NCBI RefSeq assembly: GCF_034661235.1
Contig: NZ_CP141059.1
Coordinates: forward strand, 4,463,501-4,527,500
Source: Nocardioides bizhenqiangii
GTDB lineage: Bacteria; Actinomycetota; Actinomycetes; Propionibacteriales; Nocardioidaceae
Length of the DNA: 64,000 nucleotides
Direction: 5' to 3'
The number at the start of each line of letters is the position of its first letter. The first letter of the stretch is position 1. Both the position numbers and the translations under genes were made by a program. Positions 57,709 to 64,000 of this stretch are shown in pieces. The notes beneath the pieces were generated by a model. That model was not told where the DNA came from, did not search any database, and saw nothing but the letters and a program-made list of their open reading frames with translations.

Positions 57709-60224
57709 CAGCGGACGGCGCGCCGGCCCACCAGGCGCCGGCGCCGGTCGGACACGGCGGTGCTCCTGTTGGTGGCTTCGTCCCGGCCGCCGCCCTGACC
57801 GCCCTGGTCGGAGTCGACGACGCAGTCGCCGTCGAGGTCCGGTGATCCAGGAATCTCGGGGTTGTCGGGGCACCGGTCCCGGTCGTCCGGCACTCCGTCG
57901 CCGTCGCTGTCCGCCGTGTCCACCTGGCAGTCGCCGTCGGTGTCGGGCGAGCCCGGGATGTCGCCGTTGTCGGGACAGGGGTCGCTGTCGTCGGGCACCC
58001 CGTCGCCGTCGCTGTCGACCGGCGCCTCGTCGACGACGCAGTCGCCGTCGCTGTCGGGCGAGCCCGGGATCTCGGGGTTGTCCGGGCAGGCGTCCTGGTC
58101 GTCGGGCGTGCCGTCGCCGTCGGAGTCGGCCGACTCCGTCTCGTCGGTCGACGGCTCCTCGGTCTGCTTGGTCTTGGTCGGCGGCGGCGGGGGCGGCGTG
58201 TAGGGCTCGTGACCCTCCTCCGGCGCCTCACCGTCGACGTAGACCGGTTCGGCGAGCGGGATCGGCTCCTCGCCCTCCATCACCTGGTCCATGACCGCTC
58301 GCCAGGTCTGCGCGGGATGCTTGCCGCCGAAGTAGTACGGCAGCCAGTCCTTGAGCTGTTCGGTCCCGTCGCCGCGGACGTACATGACGGCCGTGGAGTA
58401 CTGCGCCGTGAAACCGCCGAACCAGGCAGAGGTGACATCGCCGTCGTCGTTGGTCGCGGTGCCGGTCTTGCCCGCCGCCGGCCAGGCGAAGCCGCTGAGC
58501 GCCTCTGCCCCGGACCCGGCCTCGACGACCTGTTGCATCGCGTAGGACACGTCCGCGGCGATGTCCTCCGAGATCGCCGTGTGGTCCTGGACCTTGTGGT
58601 CGTAGCGCTTGTCGCCGTTCTGGTCGACGACCTTCTCGATGATGAACGGCTCGGCCGCGACGCCGCCGTTGGCGATGGTCGCGTACCCGTTGGCCATGTT
58701 CACCGGGCTCACCGTCTGCGAACCGAGGGCCACCCCCAGGTTCGGGTCGAGCGCCGGCGAGCGGGTGGGGAATCCCCACGGGTTCCTCGGTGTCTCGGCC
58801 GGCGGGATCCCCATGTCCACCGCGGTGTCGACGATCTTCTGCGGACCGTCCTCCATCGAGTCGGTGAGGTCGATGTAGGCGGTGTTGATCGAGTCCTCCG
58901 TCGCCCGGATCAGGTTCACCGGGCCGTAGGGGACGTCGCCCTGGTTCTCGAACGGGGTGCCGTCGTCGGCGATGTAGGGCGAGTTGCCGTCGAAGGTGTC
59001 CTTGAGGGAGAACCCGTCCTTGATGCCGGCCGCCAGCGCGAACGGCTTGAACGTCGAGCCCGCCTGACCGCCGGCCACCGCCCAGTTGATCTGCGACTCG
59101 AGGTAGTCCTGGCCGGCGTAGATGCCGCGGACCGCGCCGGTGCCGGGCTCGACGGTGGCGACGGCGACGTGGAGGTTCTTGTAGCCGTAGCCCTCGGGTC
59201 GCGCCGCCTTCATGCCGTCTTCGGCGGCCTCCATCGCCTTCTTGGTGAACGTGGTGGTGACCTCGAGGCCGCCGCCGTTGATCTCCTGCTCGCTGAAGCC
59301 GAGGCGGAGCAGCTCCTGCTTGACCATCTGGAGCACGTGGCCGGTCTGGCCGCCGTACGCGTCCTCCTCCTCGACCTCGGGGAAGTCGGGGAGCCGGCGG
59401 TACGCGCGGTCGCGCTCGTCGGCGTCGATCTCGCCCATCTCCTCCATCTCGCCGACGACGTACTGGTAGCGCCCCTTGAGTGCCTGCCTCGCGGCCTTCC
59501 CGTTCGCCGGGTCGAGGTCGTTGGGGTCGTTGAGGACCGCCGCCAGCACCGCGCTCTGTCGGAGGTTGAGGTCCTTGGCGTCGACCTCGAAGTACGCCTG
59601 CGCGGCGGCCTGCACGCCGTAGGCCCCGCGGCCGAAGTAGATGGTGTTGAGGTAACCCTCGAGCACCTCGTCCTTGGAGTACTGGTTCTCGATCTTCAGC
59701 GAGAGGATCGCTTCCTTGACCTTGCGCTTCCAGGAGCGCTCCTGGGTCAGGTAGAGCACCTTGACGTACTGCTGGGTGATCGTGGACGCACCCTGCGTCA
59801 CGCCGCCCGACGCGTTGCTGAACGCCGCCCGCAGGATGCCCTTCGGGTCGATGCCCTCGTTCGTCCAGAACGACTGGTCCTCGGCGGCGACGACCGCGCC
59901 CTTGAGCGTCTCGGGCATCTCGTCGAGCGGGATCGGGTCGCGCTCCTGGATCGCGAACCGGCCGAGGTCGGTCTCGCCGTCGGAGTAGTAGACGTGCGTC
60001 GTCTGCGTGGTGAAGTCGGAGTTGGCGCTCGGGATGTCGATCGACCGGTAGGCGATGAAGAACAGGCCGGCGGCGATCAGCACCATCACCAGGAAGCCGA
60101 TGGAGCCCCACTTGGTCACCTTGAGCAGCCGCCGCTTCCAGGTGGTCGGCTCGGAGGAGGGCGACTTCGACTTCTTCTTCGAAGATCCAGAAGTCGTGCT
60201 TGCCCTGCGCTTGCCGTCCGCCAA
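57708..60224 (-). CDS. ponA: Class A penicillin-binding protein with C-terminal thrombospondin type 3 repeats
   Basis: 838 residues: basic Ser/Lys-rich cytoplasmic tail (1-40), one transmembrane helix (about 41-60), GT51 transglycosylase (about 75-260; AAEDQSFW with Glu115, QGASTITQQYVK), and transpeptidase domain with SxxK Ser390-Lys393, SxN Ser445-Asn447 and KTG Lys586. After a Pro/Thr linker (TPPPPPPTKTKQTEEPSTDET) the C-terminus (about 695-815) is a series of DSDGDG.PD..D.CPD...IPGSPD.DGDC.VD repeats, calcium-binding TSP3 type. TTG start. Ortholog position of mycobacterial PonA1; polymerises and cross-links peptidoglycan. Confidence 0.92.
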   Translation of the reverse strand: MADGKRRASTTSGSSKKKSKSPSSEPTTWKRRLLKVTKWGSIGFLVMVLIAAGLFFIAYRSIDIPSANSDFTTQTTHVYYSDGETDLGRFAIQERDPIPLDEMPETLKGAVVAAEDQSFWTNEGIDPKGILRAAFSNASGGVTQGASTITQQYVKVLYLTQERSWKRKVKEAILSLKIENQYSKDEVLEGYLNTIYFGRGAYGVQAAAQAYFEVDAKDLNLRQSAVLAAVLNDPNDLDPANGKAARQALKGRYQYVVGEMEEMGEIDADERDRAYRRLPDFPEVEEEDAYGGQTGHVLQMVKQELLRLGFSEQEINGGGLEVTTTFTKKAMEAAEDGMKAARPEGYGYKNLHVAVATVEPGTGAVRGIYAGQDYLESQINWAVAGGQAGSTFKPFALAAGIKDGFSLKDTFDGNSPYIADDGTPFENQGDVPYGPVNLIRATEDSINTAYIDLTDSMEDGPQKIVDTAVDMGIPPAETPRNPWGFPTRSPALDPNLGVALGSQTVSPVNMANGYATIANGGVAAEPFIIEKVVDQNGDKRYDHKVQDHTAISEDIAADVSYAMQQVVEAGSGAEALSGFAWPAAGKTGTATNDDGDVTSAWFGGFTAQYSTAVMYVRGDGTEQLKDWLPYYFGGKHPAQTWRAVMDQVMEGEEPIPLAEPVYVDGEAPEEGHEPYTPPPPPPTKTKQTEEPSTDETESADSDGDGTPDDQDACPDNPEIPGSPDSDGDCVVDEAPVDSDGDGVPDDSDPCPDNGDIPGSPDTDGDCQVDTADSDGDGVPDDRDRCPDNPEIPGSPDLDGDCVVDSDQGGQGGGRDEATNRSTAVSDRRRRLVGRRAVR

Positions 60225-60375
60225 GGTCCTGCCTCACTGATCGTTCCGGGATGGGTCGGTCGCCCCGAGATGCCGCAGATCAGCGTACGGGCCGGGGCCC
60301 GGGCGGCCTATCTGGTGGCCTTTCCGGTGGCCTTCGGTACCCATCGATCCATCGGATGTTCAGAATCCGCGGATA

Positions 60376-60388
60376 TATCGCTACGATA
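60376..60388. promoter_or_regulatory. Palindrome TATCG-CTA-CGATA, candidate PadR operator with -10 TACGAT
   Basis: A perfect dyad that contains the leaderless -10 TACGAT (60382-60387) 7 nt before the PadR gene start. Binding here would block transcription, which fits autorepression. Confidence 0.5.
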
Positions 60389-60394
60389 GATCGC

Positions 60395-60982
60395 ATGGCA
60401 CGGCGTGGCGACACCATCGAGTTGGCGGTCCTCGGACTGCTGCACGAGGGACCCATGCACGGCTACGAGCTCCGCAAGCGGCTCAACCTGATGCTCGGGT
60501 GGGGACGGCTGCTCTCTTACGGGTCGCTCTACCCCGCGCTGAAGAAGATGCTGCGCGGCAACCTGATCGAGGAGGTCAAGGCGCCTGCAGCACTGGCTGG
60601 GTCGCCGACCTCCCGACGGCCGCGGATCACCTACCAGGTGACCGAGCGGGGCACGGAAGAGTTCCACCGGCTGATGTCGGAGGTCGGGCCCACTGCGTGG
60701 GAGGACGACAACTTCGACATCCGCTTCCGGTTCTTCTCGTCGACCGACATGGAGATCCGGCTGCGCGTGCTGGAGGGGCGTCGCTCCCGCCTACAGGAGC
60801 GGCTCGACCGGGTGCAGCGCGAGCTCGCGATGACCCAGAAGGAGGTCGACCGCTATGCCACCGAGCTCCAACGGCATGGCGTCGAGTCCGTCGAGCGCGA
60901 GGTCCGGTGGCTGTCGGACCTGATCAACGCAGAGCGCGGCACACCTGGCCCGCAGGCTGCCGCAGCAACAGACAACGACTGA
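60395..60982 (+). CDS. PadR-family transcriptional regulator
   Basis: 195 residues: winged helix [53 protein letters not shown], a wing with [13 protein letters not shown], and a C-terminal coiled-coil/Vir_act_alpha_C region (about 115-185, [42 protein letters not shown]). Leaderless ATG start. It lies 28 bp before ino1 in the same direction and is the ortholog by position of Rv0047c. It probably regulates itself and ino1. Confidence 0.9.
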   Translation: MARRGDTIELAVLGLLHEGPMHGYELRKRLNLMLGWGRLLSYGSLYPALKKMLRGNLIEEVKAPAALAGSPTSRRPRITYQVTERGTEEFHRLMSEVGPTAWEDDNFDIRFRFFSSTDMEIRLRVLEGRRSRLQERLDRVQRELAMTQKEVDRYATELQRHGVESVEREVRWLSDLINAERGTPGPQAAAATDND

Positions 60983-61010
60983 TCGAAAGCGATCAAGGAG
61001 AGGGATCCCC

Positions 61011-62093
61011 ATGGGTTCGGTACGAGTAGCGATTGCCGGCGTCGGCAATTGCGCCACGTCACTTGTCCAAGGCGTGCACTACTACCGGGACGCCGACCCT
61101 GCCGGCACCGTCCCGGGTCTCATGCACGTCAAGTTCGGCGACTACCACGTGAGCGACGTCAAGTTCGTCGCCGCGTTCGACGTCGACGACAAGAAGGTCG
61201 GCAAGGACCTCTCCGAGGCGATCAACGCGTCGGAGAACAACACGATCAAGATCGCCGACGTCCCGACGCTCGGCGTCGAGGTCCAGCGCGGCCCGACCAT
61301 GGACGGTCTCGGCAAGTACTACCGCGAGACCATCGACGAGTCGCACGCCCACCCGGTCGACGTGGTCAAGGTCCTCAAGGAGAGCGGCGCCGACGTCCTC
61401 GTGTCCTACCTCCCGGTGGGCTCCGAGGAGGCCGACAAGTTCTACGCCCAGTGCGCGATCGACGCCGGCGTGGCCTTCGTCAACGCGCTCCCGGTGTTCA
61501 TCGCCTCCGACCCCGAGTGGGCCAAGAAGTTCGAGGACGCGGGCGTCCCGATCGTCGGTGACGACATCAAGTCCCAGGTCGGCGCGACCATCACCCACCG
61601 GGTGATGGCAAAGCTGTTCGAGGACCGCGGCGTCGCCCTCGACCGCACGTACCAGCTCAACGTCGGCGGCAACATGGACTTCAAGAACATGCTCGAGCGC
61701 GAGCGCCTGGAGTCCAAGAAGGTCTCCAAGACCCAGGCCGTCACCTCCAACCTCACCGGCGAGCTGTCGGGCCTGACGGACTCCCGCAACGTCCACATCG
61801 GCCCGTCCGACTACGTCGCGTGGCTCGACGACCGCAAGTGGGCCTACGTCCGGCTCGAGGGCCGCGCGTTCGGCGACGTCCCGCTGAACCTCGAGTACAA
61901 GCTCGAGGTCTGGGACTCGCCCAACTCCGCCGGCATCATCATCGACGCCGTGCGCGCCGCGAAGATCGCGAAGGACCGCGGCATCGGCGGCCCGATCATC
62001 CCGGCGTCGGCCTACCTGATGAAGTCCCCGCCGGTCCAGATCGAGGACACCGAGGGCCGCGCCCAGCTCGAGGCCTTCATCAAGGGCGAGTGA
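61011..62093 (+). CDS. ino1: Inositol-3-phosphate synthase
   Basis: 360 residues, NAD-dependent: [23 protein letters not shown] is the NAD-binding loop, then [61 protein letters not shown], and [29 protein letters not shown], which matches the actinobacterial/archaeal class of synthases. It converts glucose-6-phosphate to inositol-3-phosphate for phosphatidylinositol and mycothiol. The start ATG has AAGGAGAGG upstream. A strong intrinsic terminator follows 14 bp after the stop. Confidence 0.95.
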   Translation: MGSVRVAIAGVGNCATSLVQGVHYYRDADPAGTVPGLMHVKFGDYHVSDVKFVAAFDVDDKKVGKDLSEAINASENNTIKIADVPTLGVEVQRGPTMDGLGKYYRETIDESHAHPVDVVKVLKESGADVLVSYLPVGSEEADKFYAQCAIDAGVAFVNALPVFIASDPEWAKKFEDAGVPIVGDDIKSQVGATITHRVMAKLFEDRGVALDRTYQLNVGGNMDFKNMLERERLESKKVSKTQAVTSNLTGELSGLTDSRNVHIGPSDYVAWLDDRKWAYVRLEGRAFGDVPLNLEYKLEVWDSPNSAGIIIDAVRAAKIAKDRGIGGPIIPASAYLMKSPPVQIEDTEGRAQLEAFIKGE

Positions 62094-62106
62094 CCTCCTG
62101 ACCCCT

Positions 62107-62149
62107 ACGCCGACCCGTCGCCAGCGTGGTGACGGGTCGGCGTGTTTTT
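62107..62149 (+). terminator. Rho-independent terminator after ino1
   Basis: Stem of 13 bp (ACGCCGACCCGTC, 62107-62119 / GACGGGTCGGCGT, 62131-62143) with an 11-nt loop, followed by GTTTTT. The only canonical T-tailed terminator that I see in the window. Confidence 0.9.
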
Positions 62150-62176
62150 CGGCGCACAGCCGACGGGTAGGGACGG

Positions 62177-62863
62177 TCAGATGGCGCGGACGACCGTGAT
62201 GCTGACGTTGCTGCAGCCGGCGGCCAGGTTCTGCATCGCCGTCTTCTCGCCGCTGTTGACGGTGAGCCGCCACCGGATCTTCACGGCCACGAACTCCCGG
62301 AGGTAGCGGCACTTGTCGTACGTCGGCAGCCACTGCGCGGGGTCCTGGTCGCCCTTGGCACCGTTGACGCTGTCGGTGACGCCGACCAGCGAGCGGGAGT
62401 CGCCCAGGTCGTTGGCGAAGGACTGCCGCTGCGCGCTGGTCCAATTGCGGGCGCCGGAGTCCCAGGCCTCGGCGAGCGGGACCACGTGGTCGATGTCGAT
62501 CCGACCGGGGTCGGTCCAGGAGACGCGGTCGTAGTAGGAGAACCACCGACCACCGGACAGGTTGCTGCAGGTCACCGACGTCTCGGACTCGATGTCGAGG
62601 ACCTCGTAGCGCGTGTTGCACCCGTCGCCGTCGGCGTCGACCCAGTGGGTGAACTTGCTGCGCAGGTAGCCGGTGCGCACCTCGGTCGCCACCGGAAGGT
62701 TGTTGACCGCGGTCACCAGTGGTGCGGAGTAGGTCTCGCCGACCCGCTGCGCTGGACCTGGCTTGCGGTGGTCCGGGGCGGAGTGCGCGGCGGGTGCCGG
62801 GCCGACGCCGATGACGAGGGTGGCGACCACCCCGGTGATGGTGGCGAGCGCGAGCTTCTTCAT
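62177..62863 (-). CDS. Secreted HNH-family nuclease (DUF1524-like)
   Basis: 228 residues with a signal peptide (1-30, KKLALATITGVVATLVIGVGPAPAAHSA). The mature domain has RSKFTHWVDADGDGCNTRYEVL, GRIDIDHVVPLAEAWDSGARNW (DHVVPL at 125-130 with His126 as general base), NWTSAQRQSFANDL, VNGAKGDQDPAQWLP and YLREFVAVKIRWRL. This is the GmrSD/DUF1524-type HNH fold common in actinobacterial extracellular nucleases. Cys82/Cys99 and a C-terminal Cys may form disulfides. It is convergent with ino1. Confidence 0.88.
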   Translation of the reverse strand: MKKLALATITGVVATLVIGVGPAPAAHSAPDHRKPGPAQRVGETYSAPLVTAVNNLPVATEVRTGYLRSKFTHWVDADGDGCNTRYEVLDIESETSVTCSNLSGGRWFSYYDRVSWTDPGRIDIDHVVPLAEAWDSGARNWTSAQRQSFANDLGDSRSLVGVTDSVNGAKGDQDPAQWLPTYDKCRYLREFVAVKIRWRLTVNSGEKTAMQNLAAGCSNVSITVVRAI

Positions 62864-62964
62864 CAGGGCCTCCGATGACGACGAGTCAGTTGTGACTCTG
62901 ACACCGCCGGACCCCGTTCTGATACGACACGAGGGGAGTTTTCTCGAAGAGTTCGGCCCGCGGA

Positions 62965-64000
62965 CTACTGCTCGCGGGCCGACCACCACGCGCGCAGCGC
63001 GGCGGTTGCGTCCTCCTCGGACATCGGCCCGTTGTCCAACCGCAGCTCCAGCAGCATCCGGTAGGCCTCGCCCACCTCGCGACCGGGCGGGATGCCGAGG
63101 ATCTCCATGATCTGGTTGCCGTCGAGGTCCGGCCGGATCGACGCCAGCTCCTCCTCCTCCGACAGCCGAGCGATCCGGGCCTCCAGGTCGTCATAGGTAC
63201 GACGGAGCCGGTCGGCCTTGCGCTGGTTGCGGGTCGTGCAGTCGGCGCGGGTGAGCACGTGCAGCCGCGCCAGCTGGTCGCCGGCGTCGCGCACGTAGCG
63301 CCGTACTGCCGAGTCGGTCCACTCCCCCGAGCCGTAGCCGTGGAACCGGAGGTGCAGCTCGACCAGGTGGCACACCGCGTCGATCTCGTCGCCGGAGAAC
63401 CGCAGCGCCTGCATCCGCTTGCGGGTGAGCTTGGCGCCGACGACGTCGTGGTGGTGGAACGTCACGGTGCCGTCGTCGAGGAACCGGCGGGTCTTGGGCT
63501 TGCCGACGTCGTGCATCAGCGCCGCGAACCGGGAGACGAAGTCCGGCTCTCCGCCGAGACGGTCCTCGAGGTCGATGGCCTGCTCGAGCACGGTCAGCGT
63601 GTGCTCGTAGACGTCCTTGTGCCGATGGTGCTCGTCGCGCTCGAGCTTGAGCATCGGCAGCTCGGGCAGCACGTGGTCGGCAAGCCCGGTGTCGACCAGC
63701 AGGGTCAGGCCGAGCCGGGGGTACGGCGCGCAGACCAGCTTCACCAGCTCGTCGCGCACCCGTTCGGCCGACACGATCGCGATCCGGTCGGCCATGCCCC
63801 GCATCGCGGCGACCACCGGCTCGTCGACCGTGAAACCCAGCTGCGCGGCGAACCTGGCCGCGCGCATCATCCGCAGCGGATCGTCGGAGAAGGAGTCCTC
63901 CGGTCGCGCGGGCGTGCGCAGCAGCCGGTTCGCCAGGTCGACGACGCCACCGAAAGGGTCCTCGATCTGCTGACCCGGCAGCCGCACCGCCATCGCGTTG
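62965..64000 (-). CDS. cca: CCA tRNA nucleotidyltransferase, C-terminal part (runs off the right edge)
   Basis: The frame stays open to the window edge; the visible 345 codons begin within NAMAVRLPGQQIEDPFGGVVDLANRLLRT, the end of the nucleotidyltransferase head (motif with R.P at neck), then RMMRAARFAAQLGFTV and an HD domain (KDVYEHTLTVLEQAI, RFAALMHDVGKPKTR, HHHDVVGAKLTRKRMQALRF). HD-containing CCA-adding enzymes of actinobacteria have this layout (mycobacterial PcnA). It adds or repairs the tRNA 3' CCA and may also have phosphodiesterase activity. The catalytic DxD is outside the window. Confidence 0.92.
   Translation of the reverse strand, partial: NAMAVRLPGQQIEDPFGGVVDLANRLLRTPARPEDSFSDDPLRMMRAARFAAQLGFTVDEPVVAAMRGMADRIAIVSAERVRDELVKLVCAPYPRLGLTLLVDTGLADHVLPELPMLKLERDEHHRHKDVYEHTLTVLEQAIDLEDRLGGEPDFVSRFAALMHDVGKPKTRRFLDDGTVTFHHHDVVGAKLTRKRMQALRFSGDEIDAVCHLVELHLRFHGYGSGEWTDSAVRRYVRDAGDQLARLHVLTRADCTTRNQRKADRLRRTYDDLEARIARLSEEEELASIRPDLDGNQIMEILGIPPGREVGEAYRMLLELRLDNGPMSEEDATAALRAWWSAREQ

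Noticed and set aside
57790..58140. DNA-level repeats near the PBP 3' end
   Set aside because: They are the coding sequence of the protein-level thrombospondin type 3 repeats, not a separate element.
58209..60389. 726-codon plus-strand frame opposite the PBP gene
   Set aside because: Antisense to a PBP with all catalytic motifs; its product is Val/Arg/Asp repeats typical of shadow frames.

Overview
The window is chromosomal DNA of a high-GC actinobacterium, most likely a member of the Nocardioidaceae (Nocardioides-like). The evidence is the strong G/C bias at third codon positions, mycothiol-linked genes (S-(hydroxymethyl)mycothiol dehydrogenase; inositol-3-phosphate synthase), frequent GTG/TTG starts, leaderless promoters with a TANNNT -10 box, and a right half that follows the mycobacterial order ino1 - padR - ponA - GT87 - rpsF - ssb - rpsR - rplI - dnaB. 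I see no rRNA, tRNA, CRISPR array, prophage or intact insertion sequence. The genus is inference.

Layout. 0-5 kb: edge of an ArsR-type regulator, secreted proteins (NTF2-like, class 2 lipase), a PhzF isomerase, a small secreted-protein gene sitting between two copies of a 46-bp repeat, and an L,D-transpeptidase. 4.4-13 kb: regulator/target pairs with visible operators (TetR/hotdog thioesterase, MarR/MFS efflux, ArsR with SRPBCC and VOC proteins), a CX5R phosphatase-like protein, then an ASCH-winged helix-HhH protein followed 42 bp later by a TIR-like (Cap12/PycTIR type) protein. 13-18.8 kb: fumarate reductase frdABCD with a small coupled ORF, a cupin, and an animal-type heme peroxidase. 18.9-22.9 kb: SigE-type sigma factor with a membrane partner, the mscR/MBL formaldehyde pair, and a glycolipid-binding protein.

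22.9-36.3 kb is an envelope-signalling and export block: a MacB-like ABC transporter, a divergent NarL-type histidine kinase, a second kinase-like membrane protein that has lost its catalytic residues, a receiver-only protein, a NarL-type regulator, a truncated MFS gene fused by deletion onto the front of an orphan ABC permease, and a membrane-anchored hydrolase. The last two units share a 42-bp promoter module. 36.3-44 kb holds more regulator/target pairs (XRE/FMN reductase, ECF41 sigma/carboxymuconolactone decarboxylase, HxlR/secreted DUF1579-like protein), a GH16 glucanase, an alpha/beta-hydrolase without its nucleophile, and an MBL protein.

44-64 kb is the conserved core: dnaB, rplI, rpsR, ssb and rpsF (replication and ribosome genes with a structured leader upstream of rpsF); an nfo-like nuclease; an MFS/ArsR pair; a cell-wall group (FemAB-like aminoacyltransferase, alanine racemase-like protein, GT87 mannosyltransferase, class A PBP with calcium-binding thrombospondin type 3 repeats); a PadR regulator with ino1 and a strong terminator; a secreted HNH nuclease; and the 3' part of a CCA-adding enzyme that leaves the window. 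Ino1 feeds inositol into mycothiol and phosphatidylinositol, which links this end of the window to mscR at 21-22 kb.
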